The notes under the pieces: generated by a model
What the model saw: the letters and a program-made list of their open reading frames with translations, nothing else
Told to the model about the DNA's origin: nothing
Database searches by the model: none
Shown here: positions 1 through 8,114 of the stretch, one piece after another
Layout: each line of letters begins with the position of its first letter
Numbering within the stretch: the first letter of the stretch is position 1
From: Klenkia marina
Lineage (GTDB): Bacteria; Actinomycetota; Actinomycetes; Mycobacteriales; Geodermatophilaceae
Direction of reading: 5' to 3'
DNA: 64,000 bases
Assembly (NCBI RefSeq): GCF_900101025.1
Contig: NZ_FMUH01000004.1
Coordinates: 310,001-374,000 of the forward strand
Position numbers and translations under genes: made by a program

Positions 1-78
1 GTGCGGTTCTCCTGCGGGATCGAGGACACCGACGACCTCGTGGCCGACCTCGGCGCCGCGCTCGACGCGGTGACCTGA
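1..78 (+). CDS. C-terminal end of a probable Cys/Met-metabolism PLP-dependent enzyme (partial)
   Basis: The window opens inside a reading frame that gives the last 25 residues of a protein and stops with TGA at 76-78. The tail VRFSCGIEDTDDLVADL resembles the conserved C-terminus of cystathionine gamma-synthase/gamma-lyase family enzymes, where an R-x-S-x-G-I-E pattern is typical and the Arg contacts the substrate carboxylate. The catalytic lysine and cofactor site lie upstream of the window, so the exact reaction cannot be told. It runs in the same direction as ddl, which starts 24 bases later. Confidence 0.6.
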   Translation: MRFSCGIEDTDDLVADLGAALDAVT

Positions 79-88
79 CCCCGGCCAG

Positions 89-94
89 TAGGGT
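89..94 (+). promoter_or_regulatory. Candidate -10 element for ddl (leaderless arrangement)
   Basis: TAGGGT fits the actinobacterial TANNNT -10 pattern and ends 8 bases before the ddl ATG at 103. A transcript starting 6-9 bases downstream would begin at or next to the start codon, and no Shine-Dalgarno sequence is visible. The call rests on pattern and spacing only. Confidence 0.4.
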
Positions 95-102
95 CGCGGA
101 CG

Positions 103-1209
103 ATGAACGGGACACGCAGGACCAGGGTCGCCGTCCTCTTCGGGGGGCGCAGCGCCGAGCACGCGATCTCCTGCGTCTCCGCCGGCAGCGTCATGGCCGC
201 GATGGACCCCGAGCGCTACGAGGTCGTCCCCGTCGGCATCACCCGCGAGGGCGGCTGGGTGCTGCACGACGGCGCCGGGCTGACCATCGAGGGCGGTCGG
301 CTGCCCGAGGTCACCGGGGGGGCGTCGGTCGCCCTCGTCGGTGACCCCGCCGGTCGCGGGCTGCTGCGGCTGGGGGACGACGCGCCCGTGATCGGCGTCG
401 ACGTCGTCCTCCCGGTGCTGCACGGCGCCTACGGCGAGGACGGCACGGTCCAGGGCCTGCTGGAGATGAGCGGCCTGCCCTACGTGGGCTCCGGGGTGTT
501 CGCCTCCGCGGCGAGCATGGACAAGGAGTTCACCAAGAAGCTGCTCACCGCCGCCGGCATCGAGCAGGGCGACCACGTCGTGCTGCGCGACGCCGCCGGG
601 GCCCTCACCACCGACCCGGCCGCCCTCACGCAGGAGCAGCGGGACCGCCTGGGCCTCCCGGTGTTCGTCAAGCCCTCCCGAGCCGGGTCGAGCATCGGCA
701 TCACCAAGGTCGCCGACTGGGCCGACTTCGACGCCGCCGTGGCCACCGCCGCCGCCGTCGACACCAAGGTCGTGGTCGAGGCCGCCGTCGCCGGGCGCGA
801 GGTCGAGTGCGGCGTGCTGGCCGCGGTGGACGGCGGGCTGCCCGACACCAGCCTGCCCGCCGAGATCAAGCTCAAGGCCGGGGTCGACTGGTACGACTTC
901 GACGCCAAGTACCTCGACGACGCCGTCGACTTCGACGTCCCCGCCGACCTCACCCCCGAGCAGACCGCCGCGGTGCAGGAGGTCTCGCGCCGGGCCTACC
1001 TGGCCCTGGACTGCCGGGGCCTGGCGCGGGTGGACTTCTTCCTGGGCACCGACCCCGCCACCGGCGCCGACCGGCTGGTGGTCAACGAGGTGAACACCAT
1101 GCCCGGCTTCACGCCGATCTCGATGTTCCCGCGCATGTGGGCGGCCAGCGGCGTGCCCTACCCGGAGCTGGTGGACCGGCTGGTCGCCGGCGCCCTGACC
1201 CGGGGGTGA
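103..1209 (+). CDS. ddl: D-alanine--D-alanine ligase
   Basis: Cytoplasmic ATP-grasp ligase that joins two D-alanines to make the D-Ala-D-Ala dipeptide of the peptidoglycan stem. The 368-residue length is normal. The N-terminal substrate motif GGRSAEHAIS lies near residue 14, the signature HGAYGEDGTVQG near 107, and the C-terminal metal/ATP motif VNEVNTMPGFTPIS near 328. The ATG at 103 directly precedes the conserved N-terminal strand. The next gene overlaps its stop codon (GTGA at 1206-1209), so the two are probably cotranscribed. Confidence 0.97.
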   Translation: MNGTRRTRVAVLFGGRSAEHAISCVSAGSVMAAMDPERYEVVPVGITREGGWVLHDGAGLTIEGGRLPEVTGGASVALVGDPAGRGLLRLGDDAPVIGVDVVLPVLHGAYGEDGTVQGLLEMSGLPYVGSGVFASAASMDKEFTKKLLTAAGIEQGDHVVLRDAAGALTTDPAALTQEQRDRLGLPVFVKPSRAGSSIGITKVADWADFDAAVATAAAVDTKVVVEAAVAGREVECGVLAAVDGGLPDTSLPAEIKLKAGVDWYDFDAKYLDDAVDFDVPADLTPEQTAAVQEVSRRAYLALDCRGLARVDFFLGTDPATGADRLVVNEVNTMPGFTPISMFPRMWAASGVPYPELVDRLVAGALTRG

Positions 1210-1874
1210 TCCGCCGCTCCGCCCGGAGGACGGTCGCGCTGGCCCCCGCGCTGGCCCCCGTTCTGATCCTGGTGCTGACCGGGTGCGCCTCGTCGGTCGA
1301 GGGCGCGGCCAGCCCCGCCGCCACCGCGTCGGTGGCCGACCTGCCCACCGACGTCGAGGGCCTGGGCGCGGCCGTGGTCACCGACGTGCCCTCGGGCCTG
1401 CCCCGGCTGCCCGACGAGGAGCTCGACCCACCGGCCGGGGCCAAGACCCTCGAGGACGTCGCCGGCTACGCCGAGGACGCCGACCGTGAGGCGCAGGTGC
1501 TCGACGACTACGGCTACCGCTGGGGCTGGGAGCGGTTCTGGGGCCGGGAACAGCAGCTGACGTCGGTGTTCCTCGACCAGTTCGAGGGCCCGACCGGGGC
1601 GGCCTCCTACGCCGCCGACCTCGCCCGCAACGACACCGGGTTCTACGGCGGCAACCCCGACCGCGACCCCGACGACCTGCCGCCCGGCTGCGCCACCCTC
1701 GCCGTCGAGGACCCCGACGCCGACACCGGGCTGCAGGGCCCGGCCGCCTTCGCCTGGTGCGCCCACGGACCCTTCACCGTGTCGGTCGCGGTGGTCGCCG
1801 ACTCCACCGACACCGCGCACCAGCAGGTCGTCGAGCTCGTCGACGCCCAGCTCGCCCGACTGCCCCGCGGCTGA
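1206..1874 (+). CDS. Putative lipoprotein of unknown function
   Basis: A 222-residue protein starting at a GTG that overlaps the ddl stop codon. The N-terminus has arginines, a hydrophobic stretch and a lipobox ending LVLTGC at about residues 19-24, so it should be exported and lipid-anchored. The rest is acidic and soluble, contains conserved-looking Trp/Tyr segments and several cysteines (PPGCATL, AWCAHG) that could pair outside the cell. I recognise no domain. Translational coupling to ddl hints at an envelope role, but this is inference. Confidence 0.75.
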   Translation: MIRRSARRTVALAPALAPVLILVLTGCASSVEGAASPAATASVADLPTDVEGLGAAVVTDVPSGLPRLPDEELDPPAGAKTLEDVAGYAEDADREAQVLDDYGYRWGWERFWGREQQLTSVFLDQFEGPTGAASYAADLARNDTGFYGGNPDRDPDDLPPGCATLAVEDPDADTGLQGPAAFAWCAHGPFTVSVAVVADSTDTAHQQVVELVDAQLARLPRG

Positions 1875-1879
1875 CCGGC

Positions 1880-2266
1880 TCAGCCGGCGGCGACGCCGTC
1901 GAGGTAGTGCCAGCGGCCGCCGACCCTGGTGAAGCGGCTGCGCTCGTGCTGCGCGCCGCGCACGCCGTCGACGACGTAGGAGGCCCGGAACTCGACCTCG
2001 CCCTCGGCGGCCAGCAGCCCACCGGCCACGACGTCGAGCACGTCGAGGCCCAGCCAGCGCACGTCGCCGTCCAGCTCGAGGGCCGGCGGGCGGGTGTCCG
2101 GGTGCCAGGTGGCCAGCAGGTGGTCGACGTCCCCCAGCACGAAGGCGGTGTACCGCGACCGCATGAGCGCCTCGGCCGTGGGCGCGGTGGAGGCGGCCCC
2201 GCTGAGGTACCGCCCGCAGCACTCGTCGAGGGGCAGCCCCGTGCCGCACGGGCAGCGCGTGCTCAC
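1880..2266 (-). CDS. YchJ/UPF0225-type SEC-C motif protein
   Basis: A 128-residue protein. The N-terminal Cys motif CPCGTGLPLDECCGRY is the zinc-binding SEC-C-like knuckle of the YchJ family, followed by SRYTAFVLGDVDHLLATWH and a C-terminal SRFTRVGGRWHYLDG, both typical of the family's NTF2-like fold. The GTG at 2266 was chosen because it opens directly onto the zinc motif and overlaps the stop codon of the upstream DUF3515 gene. Longer upstream reading adds only low-complexity sequence. The molecular role of the family is not established. Confidence 0.85.
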   Translation of the reverse strand: MSTRCPCGTGLPLDECCGRYLSGAASTAPTAEALMRSRYTAFVLGDVDHLLATWHPDTRPPALELDGDVRWLGLDVLDVVAGGLLAAEGEVEFRASYVVDGVRGAQHERSRFTRVGGRWHYLDGVAAG

Positions 2267-2874
2267 GCAGCCGGGATGGCGCCGACGATCAGCGGACCCA
2301 GCACGGCTGCGGCGGCACCGTCCGTGCTCGCCGGGATGCGCAGCTCGACGGCGGCCTGCCGACCCACGGTGCGCCACACGTTGACCGTGGGGTCGGACGT
2401 GTCGACCCACCAGGTCAGATCGGTGACGGTGACCAGCAGACCGTCCGGGGGGACCACCGGCTGGTCGATGCCGCAGACCAGCGTCGTCGCCGGGTCGCCC
2501 CAGGCGTAGGCGTACGGCGAGTCCGAGGCCACCCGGCGGGACGGATCACCGACGAGGTCCAGCGGGAGCTGGCTCATCAGGGCGGGGCAGGCGGCGTCGG
2601 CCTCGGCCGTGATCGGCGGGGTCGCCACCTCGACCGGGCTCTCGTCGCGCTGGGCCGGGGTCGCCCCGGTGACGGCGGCCGCGCCGTCGCCGGCGTCGGA
2701 GCCGTCGGGCCCGAGGACGCGGATCAGCACCAGCAGTGCGACCACCACGGGGACCGCGACCGCCGTCGCCACCAGCGCCGCGCGGCGGGTGGGGTCACCC
2801 GCCGCACGGGGCGCGGCGTCGTCGGTCTGCGTCGTGCCCGGACCGTCGTCGGCCGGGTCCTGCTCGTCGCTCAG
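2263..2874 (-). CDS. DUF3515 family membrane-anchored protein, probable CTG start
   Basis: About 203 residues. A short acidic N-terminus is followed by the membrane segment LVATAVAVPVVVALLVLIRV near residue 35-54 and an extracytoplasmic domain with CPALMSQLPLDLVG, YAWGDPATTLVCG and TVNVWRTVGRQAAVELRIP, all typical of the actinobacterial DUF3515 family that lies between ddl and thiL. No ATG/GTG/TTG lies at a sensible place. The CTG at 2874 follows a GAGG by 9 bases, whereas the in-frame GTG at 2772 would remove the arginines before the membrane helix. Function is unknown. The gene overlaps the next gene by four bases. Confidence 0.8.
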   Translation of the reverse strand: MSDEQDPADDGPGTTQTDDAAPRAAGDPTRRAALVATAVAVPVVVALLVLIRVLGPDGSDAGDGAAAVTGATPAQRDESPVEVATPPITAEADAACPALMSQLPLDLVGDPSRRVASDSPYAYAWGDPATTLVCGIDQPVVPPDGLLVTVTDLTWWVDTSDPTVNVWRTVGRQAAVELRIPASTDGAAAAVLGPLIVGAIPAA

Positions 2875-2885
2875 GGCACTCGACC

Positions 2886-3119
2886 TCAGAGGTTGACGAC
2901 CGGGCAGGTGAGGGTGCGGGTGATGCCGTCGACCGACTGCACCCGGGCCACCACGAGGCGGCCGAGCTCGTCGACCGAGCCGGCCTCGGCCCGCACGATG
3001 ACGTCGTAGGGGCCGGTGACGTCCTCGGCCTTGGTGACGCCGGCGATCCCGCTGATGGTCTGGGCGACCGCGGCGGCCTTGCCGACTTCGGTCTGGATCA
3101 GGATGTAGGCGTGGACCAC
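2886..3119 (-). CDS. Stand-alone Lrp/AsnC ligand-binding (RAM) domain protein
   Basis: A 77-residue protein consisting only of the regulatory ligand-binding fold of Lrp/AsnC proteins, with no helix-turn-helix. HAYILIQTEVGKA, the central VTKAEDVTGPYDVIVR and the final GITRTLTCPVVNL match the alpha/beta RAM domain. Such proteins form oligomers and may bind amino acids or modulate full-length Lrp proteins. The GTG at 3119 gives the standard domain length. It lies upstream of the DUF3515 gene on the same strand and is divergent from thiL. Confidence 0.88.
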   Translation of the reverse strand: MVHAYILIQTEVGKAAAVAQTISGIAGVTKAEDVTGPYDVIVRAEAGSVDELGRLVVARVQSVDGITRTLTCPVVNL

Positions 3120-3226
3120 GGGAGAACCTTCTTCGGGCAGGGCGGCGGTGCCGCCATCGGGCACGGCGGTCGAGCCGCCGGAGCACGGACAGGACGGCAA
3201 CGTACCCCAGCGCACGGGGGCGGGCG

Positions 3227-4249
3227 GTGACTCGCCCCCGTCCCGGGACGCCCCCCGACGACGGCGACACGGTGGCGGCGGTGGGGGAGTTCGGCGTCGT
3301 CGACCGCGTGCTGGCCCGGGCGGGCACGGCCGCGGCCGCGCTGGTTGGTCCCGGCGACGACGCCGCGGTCGTCCGGGCGCCCGACGCCCGCGTGGTGGCC
3401 AGCACCGACGTGCTGGTCGAGGGCCGGCACTTCCGACGGGACTGGTCCTCCGCCGAGGACGTCGGGCACAAGGCCGCGGCGGCCAACCTCGCCGACGTCG
3501 CCGCCATGGGCGCCGTCCCGACCGCCCTGCTGGTGGGTCTGGCGTGCCCTGCGGACACCCCGCTCGCCTGGCTCGAGGGCGTCGCCGTGGGCATGGCGGC
3601 GGAGTGTGCGCCGCACGGGGCCGCCGTCGTCGGCGGGGACACCGTGGCCAGCGCGCCCGACAGCTCGGCGGTCGTGCTGTCGGTGACGGTGCTCGGCGAC
3701 CTGCAGGGCCGCACCCCGGTCACCCGGGACGGCGCCCGGCCCGGGGACGTCGTCGCGGTCGCCGGCCGGCTGGGCTGGTCGGCGTGCGGGTGGGCCGTGC
3801 TCCGTCGCGGCTTCACCTCCCCGGCCGCCGCCGTGGCCGCGCACCGCCGGCCGGCCCCGCCCTACGCGGCGGGTCCGGCCGCGGCGGACGCGGGCGCCAC
3901 CGCCATGTGCGACGTCAGCGACGGTCTGCTGGCCGACGCCGGGCACATCGCCGCGGCCTCCGGCGCGGTGCTGCACCTGGACCGCGGCACGCTGGCCTCC
4001 TTCGTCGACCCCGCCGGGCCACTGGCCCAGGTGGCCGCGGCCCTGGGCGGGGACCCGCTGGCCTGGGTGCTCACCGGCGGCGAGGACCACGCGATCCTGG
4101 CGACCTTCCCGGCCGCCGCCGACCTGCCGGCCGGCTTCACCCGCATCGGCGTCGTCGAGGACGGCGTCCCCGGGGTCATGGTGGATGGCGTCGCCGCGGC
4201 CGACGTCGCCGAGGGGCTGGGGGAGAGCGCAGGCCATGTGCACTTCTGA
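3227..4249 (+). CDS. thiL: Thiamine-monophosphate kinase
   Basis: ATP-dependent enzyme that phosphorylates thiamine monophosphate to thiamine diphosphate, the active coenzyme. The 340-residue protein carries the AIR-synthase-like fold: GEFGVVDRVL near residue 20, the metal-binding GDDAAVV near 43, STDVLVEGRHF near 62, GGDTVAS near 137, and CDVSDGLLADAGH near 227. Start is GTG 3227. The 3' end overlaps the next gene by 14 bases, indicating an operon with the acetyltransferase and kinase-like genes. Confidence 0.96.
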   Translation: MTRPRPGTPPDDGDTVAAVGEFGVVDRVLARAGTAAAALVGPGDDAAVVRAPDARVVASTDVLVEGRHFRRDWSSAEDVGHKAAAANLADVAAMGAVPTALLVGLACPADTPLAWLEGVAVGMAAECAPHGAAVVGGDTVASAPDSSAVVLSVTVLGDLQGRTPVTRDGARPGDVVAVAGRLGWSACGWAVLRRGFTSPAAAVAAHRRPAPPYAAGPAAADAGATAMCDVSDGLLADAGHIAAASGAVLHLDRGTLASFVDPAGPLAQVAAALGGDPLAWVLTGGEDHAILATFPAAADLPAGFTRIGVVEDGVPGVMVDGVAAADVAEGLGESAGHVHF

Positions 4250-4730
4250 GGGCGCGCTGGTGCTGCGGCCGGCCGGCTACGACGACCCGCAGGTGCAGCT
4301 GCTGGTGGAGGCCGTGCAGCAGGAGTACGTCGTGCGCTACGGCGGCCGCGACGCGATGGAGGTCGACCCGGGGGAGGTGCTGCCGCCCCGGGGCCTGCTG
4401 CTGCTCGCCGAGCTCGACGGGCGGGCCGTCGGCTGCGGCGCGTGGCGGGTGCACGACGCCGGGACCGTGGAGGTCAAGCGCATGTACGTCGCGCCCGCGG
4501 CCCGACGTCGCGGTGTCGCCGACCGGGTGCTGGCCGCCCTGGAGCAGTCGGCGCGCACGGCCGGGCACCGGCGCGTCGTGCTCAACACGGGGGACCGTCA
4601 GCCGGAGGCCCTGGCGCTGTACGCCCGCGCCGGGTACACACCGGTGGCCGGGTACGGCGTCTACGCCGACGCCCCCGGTGCGGTGTTCCTCGGGAAGTCG
4701 TTGGAGCTGGACCGGGAGGGTGGGGCCTGA
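4236..4730 (+). CDS. GNAT family N-acetyltransferase
   Basis: A 164-residue single-domain acetyltransferase. The acetyl-CoA-binding motif A is visible as VKRMYVAPAARRRGVADRVL at about residues 80-99, and ALALYARAGYTPV is the usual C-terminal motif B. The substrate cannot be told. The ATG at 4236 lies inside the thiL end; an earlier in-frame ATG at 4185 would add only 17 residues with no family similarity. Its stop overlaps the next start (TGATG). Confidence 0.88.
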   Translation: MCTSEGALVLRPAGYDDPQVQLLVEAVQQEYVVRYGGRDAMEVDPGEVLPPRGLLLLAELDGRAVGCGAWRVHDAGTVEVKRMYVAPAARRRGVADRVLAALEQSARTAGHRRVVLNTGDRQPEALALYARAGYTPVAGYGVYADAPGAVFLGKSLELDREGGA

Positions 4731-5374
4731 TGGGGATCGTCACGGTGTCGGCGACGTTCGGCTGCGGGGGCGCCGACATCGCGCCCGCGGTGGCCGCCCG
4801 GCTGGGGCTGCCGTTCCACGACCGGGCCATCCCGGCCCAGGTGGCCCTGCGCATGGGGGTGCCGGTCGAGGAGGCCGAGGCCAACGACGAGAGCGTCGTG
4901 CGCGGCCTGTGGCGGGTCGTGGCGTCCCTGGGCACGATGCCGGACCCGGTCGGCGGGGTGCTGCCGGGCGCGGGCGTGCCCGACGAGCGCACGTTCCGGG
5001 TGCACACCGAGCACGTGCTGACCGAGCTGGCCGACAGCACGGGCGGGGTGGTCCTCGGCCGCGCGGCCGCCATCGTGCTGCGCGACCGGCCCGACGCCCT
5101 GCACGTGCGGCTGGACGGCCCGCCCGAACGGCGGCTGGCCGCCGCGGTCGCCCACCTGGGCCGCCCGGAGGACGAGGTCCGGCGCGAGCTGCAGGCCGCC
5201 GACCGGGCCCGGGCCGCCTACGTGCGGCACTACCACCGCTGCGACCCGGCCGAGGCCCGGCTCTACCACCTGGTCGTGGACTCCACCGCCTTCGACCACG
5301 ACCTGGTCGTGGACCTCGTGGTGGCCGCCGCCCACGCCCGCGGGATCAGCGGGGGGTCAGCAGCGGGAGCATGA
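4730..5374 (+). CDS. Cytidylate kinase-like family protein
   Basis: A 214-residue P-loop NTPase-like protein. The N-terminus GIVTVSATFGCGGADIAPAVA resembles the nucleotide-binding segment of the cytidylate-kinase-like family, but the loop is Gly-Cys-Gly-Gly-Ala rather than a standard GKST P-loop. HDRAIP, GVVLGRAAAIVLRD and the C-terminal YHLVVDSTAFDHD also fit the family. True CMP kinases keep Gly-Lys-Ser/Thr, so its substrate is uncertain. Its ATG overlaps the stop of the acetyltransferase, and its 3' end overlaps the convergent TetR gene by 29 bases. Confidence 0.8.
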   Translation: MGIVTVSATFGCGGADIAPAVAARLGLPFHDRAIPAQVALRMGVPVEEAEANDESVVRGLWRVVASLGTMPDPVGGVLPGAGVPDERTFRVHTEHVLTELADSTGGVVLGRAAAIVLRDRPDALHVRLDGPPERRLAAAVAHLGRPEDEVRRELQAADRARAAYVRHYHRCDPAEARLYHLVVDSTAFDHDLVVDLVVAAAHARGISGGSAAGA

Positions 5375-5963
5375 CGTCGTCGACGACCGAGCGCGTCAGC
5401 TCGTCGTCCAGGGGCCGGCCCAGCAGCAGCCAGCGCTGCATCACCACGGCCGGCCCGGCCTCGGACGCGGCGGTGCCCAGCCGGGCCGGATCGACCTCGC
5501 CGCGGGCGACGGCCGCGCCCAGGACGGCGACGAACGCGTCGCGCCAGACGCCCAGCGAGCCCTCGCGGAAGGCGGTGGCCAGGTCCGGCTCGTGCGCGAG
5601 GACCCCGATGACCGCACGCGAGGCGTCGCCCAGCGGACCGCGCAGCGTGGCCACCATCGCGCCGACGACCTCGACCAGGTCCCCGCGCAGCGACCCGGTG
5701 TCGGGCACGGTCACCTCACCGGAGTTCAGCTCGCCGATCGTCTCGGCGACCATCTGCACCCGGGAGGACCAGCGCCGGTAGATGCTGGCCTTGCCCACCC
5801 GGGCCCGGGCCGCGACGGCGTCCATGGACACGCCGTCCCACCCGCGCTCGGCCAGCAGCTCGAGGACGACGCCCTTCACGGCCTCGTCGACGGCCGGGTC
5901 GCGGCGCCGGCCGGGGCGGAGCGGGGTGTCGGCGGTGGGTTCGGGGTCACGACGGAACTGCAC
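5346..5963 (-). CDS. TetR/AcrR family transcriptional regulator
   Basis: A 205-residue repressor-like protein. The N-terminal helix-turn-helix is clear: LLAERGWDGVSMDAVAARA, then VGKASIYRRWSSRVQMVAE, within residues 30-70. The C-terminal ligand/dimer domain is variable, so the effector is unknown. Start ATG 5963 precedes a candidate -10 (TAACGT, complement of 5970-5975) by only six bases. It is convergent with the kinase-like gene and overlaps it. Regulated targets cannot be told from the sequence. Confidence 0.93.
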   Translation of the reverse strand: MQFRRDPEPTADTPLRPGRRRDPAVDEAVKGVVLELLAERGWDGVSMDAVAARARVGKASIYRRWSSRVQMVAETIGELNSGEVTVPDTGSLRGDLVEVVGAMVATLRGPLGDASRAVIGVLAHEPDLATAFREGSLGVWRDAFVAVLGAAVARGEVDPARLGTAASEAGPAVVMQRWLLLGRPLDDELTRSVVDDVMLPLLTPR

Positions 5964-5969
5964 CGCGCC

Positions 5970-5975
5970 ACGTTA
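5970..5975 (-). promoter_or_regulatory. Candidate -10 for the TetR gene (leaderless arrangement)
   Basis: Read on the minus strand this is TAACGT (TANNNT type), six bases before the ATG at 5963, with no visible ribosome-binding site between. Confidence 0.35.
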
Positions 5976-6063
5976 TCCGTCGCACCTGGGGACCCCGCGT
6001 GGGCCGGCCCCCCGCGGGGTCACCGGAGCCGTCCCCGCGGACGAGGTGCCCGCGGACGCCGAC

Positions 6064-6092
6064 GACCCCGGCCGCCAGGGGCGACCGGGGTC
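6064..6092 (-). terminator. Candidate hairpin downstream of rpmB
   Basis: Perfect 8-bp inverted repeat GACCCCGG / CCGGGGTC (6064-6071 and 6085-6092) with a 13-base loop, 38 bases after the rpmB stop codon on the minus strand. There is no T-run, as is usual in high-GC actinobacteria. Confidence 0.35.
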
Positions 6093-6129
6093 GAGGGTGC
6101 AGTCGTGCCGGGCCCCGGGGGGCCGGCGG

Positions 6130-6321
6130 TCAGGCGCGGGTCAGCTTGCCCGCACGGATGCAGCTGGTGCAGGCGTTCACGCGACGGCGGGTGCCGTTGC
6201 CGATGATGGCCCGGACCGACTGGATGTTCGGGTTCCAACGACGCGGCGTCCGGCGGTGCGAGTGCGACACCGACATGCCGAATCCGGGGCCCTTGCCACA
6301 CACGTCGCAGACGGCAGCCAC
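6130..6321 (-). CDS. rpmB: 50S ribosomal protein L28 (zinc-binding form)
   Basis: A 63-residue large-subunit protein. It begins with [20 protein letters not shown] and ends with [16 protein letters not shown]. The two CxxC pairs (Cys5/8 and Cys51/54) mark the zinc-binding paralogue, as opposed to the Cys-free form made under zinc limitation. The ATG at 6321 follows an AGGAG. It is divergent from the DAK2-domain gene, the usual actinobacterial arrangement. The intervening 140 bases carry the palindrome GAACGTTC (6342-6349) and an inverted repeat at 6355-6377. Confidence 0.97.
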   Translation of the reverse strand: MAAVCDVCGKGPGFGMSVSHSHRRTPRRWNPNIQSVRAIIGNGTRRRVNACTSCIRAGKLTRA

Positions 6322-6354
6322 GGTGGATCACTCCTAGAGAAGAACGTTCAGAAG

Positions 6355-6377
6355 GCGCGGGGACGGGTCACCCGCGC
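6355..6377. repeat. Inverted repeat in the rpmB/DAK2 divergent promoter region
   Basis: Perfect 7-bp arms GCGCGGG / CCCGCGC with a 9-base spacer, between the divergent rpmB and DAK2 starts. It could be an operator or a hairpin. No known regulator motif was recognised. Confidence 0.3.
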
Positions 6378-6448
6378 AGATTGCCTGTCCACTGTAGCCG
6401 GTCGGACCCGGCGGTGTCCGCCGGGTCCGGGGTGTCGGTGCCCACCGG

Positions 6449-6454
6449 TAGCCT
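6449..6454 (+). promoter_or_regulatory. Candidate -10 for the DAK2-domain gene (leaderless arrangement)
   Basis: TAGCCT, seven bases before the GTG at 6462, with no Shine-Dalgarno in between. Same geometry as smc (15292-15297) and the SpoU gene (55485-55490). Confidence 0.45.
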
Positions 6455-6461
6455 CCGGCAC

Positions 6462-8114
6462 GTGCTCACGGCGCTGGACGAGGCCGCGGTCGGCCGCTGG
6501 AGCCGCGCCGCCGCCAATGCGCTGCGCGCCTCCCGGGGCCGCCTCGACGAGCTCAACGTCTTCCCGGTGCCCGACGGTGACACCGGGACCAACCTCCTCC
6601 TCACGGCGCAGGCCGCCGCCGAGTCCGAGGCCGCCGGCGGCGAGGGCCCGGCGCTCACCCGGTGGGCCCGGGGCGCGGTGCTGGGGGCCCGCGGCAACTC
6701 CGGCGCGATCCTGGCGCAGCTGCTGGCCGGCCTGGCCGACCGGCTCGCGGCCCCCGGTCCGGCGCCCCGCGCGGTCGACGGGCCGGCGCTGGCCGGGGCG
6801 CTGGAGCACGCGGCGCGCAGCGCGTACGAGGCGGTCGCCGAGCCGGCCGAGGGGACCTTCCTCACCGTCGCCCGGTCCGGCGCCGAGGCGGCCGCAGCCG
6901 CCGTGCGTGAGGGGCGCGAGGCCCTGGCCGACGTCGTCCGGGCGGCCGCCGACGGTGCCCGCCGCGCCCTGCACGGCACCACCGAGCAGCTCGAGGCGCT
7001 CAGGGCGGCCGGGGTGGTCGACGCGGGCGGGGCCGGGTGGTGCGTCGTGCTCGACGCCCTCGTCGCGACGGTCACCGGTACCGAGCCCGACCGGCCCCCG
7101 CTGGCCCGGCGCACCGGGCGACCGCACCGGCACGAGCACGACGGCGTCGGCACCCACCTGCACGCCCCGGTGCCCGACGCCGGCAGCGAGGTGCAGTTCC
7201 TGCTGGCCGACTCCACCGAGGCCGCCGTCGACCGGCTGCGCGCCGAGCTGGGCTGGCTGGGCGACTGCCTGGTCGTCGTCGGCATCGACACCCCCACCGG
7301 TCGCGAGTGGAACGTGCACGTGCACGTGCACGACGTCGGGGCCGCCGTCGAGGCGGGCATCCGGGCCGGGCGCCCGCACCACATCTCCGTCACCGCGCTC
7401 GCCCCCGTGCAGGTGGCCCCCGCGCTGCCCGGCTCGCGGCTGACCATCGCCCTGGTCCCCGACGGGCCGGCGGCCGAGGGGGCCGGTGAGCTGTTCGCCG
7501 CCGAGGGCGTCGAGGTGCTCACGGTCGGGTTGCCGGTCGACGCCGACGACACCCCCGCTGTCGACCGCGTGCGCGCCGCCGTCCGCGAGGCGGCGCTCAC
7601 CTCCGGCGCCGCCGACCTCGTGCTGCTGCCCGGCGACCCGTCGCTGGTCGGTCCGGTCACCCGGGCGGCGGCCCAGGTGCGGGAGGAGGGCCGCGACGTC
7701 GCGGTGGTGCCCACCCGCTCGCTGGTGCAGGGGCTGGCCGCCGTCGCCGTCGCCGATCCCCAGCTGCGCTTCGCCGACGACGTCATCGCGATGACCGAGG
7801 CCGCCTCGGCCACCCGCTGGGCCGAGGTGGTGCTGGCCACCGGTGAGGCGCTCACCTCCGCCGGGCGCTGCCACCCCGGTGACGTGCTGGGCATCGTCGA
7901 GGGCGACGTGGTCGTCATCGGCGCCGCGCAGGTGGCGGTCACCTGCGAGCTGCTGGACCGGTTGCTGGCCGGCGGCGGCGAACTGGTCACGCTGCTGGGC
8001 GGACGGCTCGCCGAGGCCGCCGCCACCCACCTGGCCGCCCGGCACCCCACCGTGGAGGTCGCCGTCCACCCGCTCGGGCAGGGGCCGCGCCCCCTGCTGA
8101 TCGGTGTCGAGTGA
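6462..8114 (+). CDS. DAK2 domain-containing (YloV/FakA-like) protein
   Basis: A 550-residue protein. The N-terminal DAK2 phosphatase/kinase-like domain has the metal/nucleotide motif FPVPDGDTGTNLLLT near residue 35 and GARGNSGAILAQLLAG near 75; a C-terminal YloV-type domain follows. In Firmicutes the homologue FakA phosphorylates fatty acids bound to FakB carrier proteins, but no FakB is visible here, so the substrate remains open. The start was set at GTG 6462 because it lies seven bases after a -10-like TAGCCT. It precedes recG, overlapping it by 11 bases, as in other actinobacteria. Confidence 0.9.
   Translation: MLTALDEAAVGRWSRAAANALRASRGRLDELNVFPVPDGDTGTNLLLTAQAAAESEAAGGEGPALTRWARGAVLGARGNSGAILAQLLAGLADRLAAPGPAPRAVDGPALAGALEHAARSAYEAVAEPAEGTFLTVARSGAEAAAAAVREGREALADVVRAAADGARRALHGTTEQLEALRAAGVVDAGGAGWCVVLDALVATVTGTEPDRPPLARRTGRPHRHEHDGVGTHLHAPVPDAGSEVQFLLADSTEAAVDRLRAELGWLGDCLVVVGIDTPTGREWNVHVHVHDVGAAVEAGIRAGRPHHISVTALAPVQVAPALPGSRLTIALVPDGPAAEGAGELFAAEGVEVLTVGLPVDADDTPAVDRVRAAVREAALTSGAADLVLLPGDPSLVGPVTRAAAQVREEGRDVAVVPTRSLVQGLAAVAVADPQLRFADDVIAMTEAASATRWAEVVLATGEALTSAGRCHPGDVLGIVEGDVVVIGAAQVAVTCELLDRLLAGGGELVTLLGGRLAEAAATHLAARHPTVEVAVHPLGQGPRPLLIGVE

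Noticed and set aside
6107-6127. GC-only imperfect inverted repeat near the end of rpmB
   Set aside because: Pairing needs unequal loops and is expected by chance in GC-rich DNA; the 6064-6092 stem is better.
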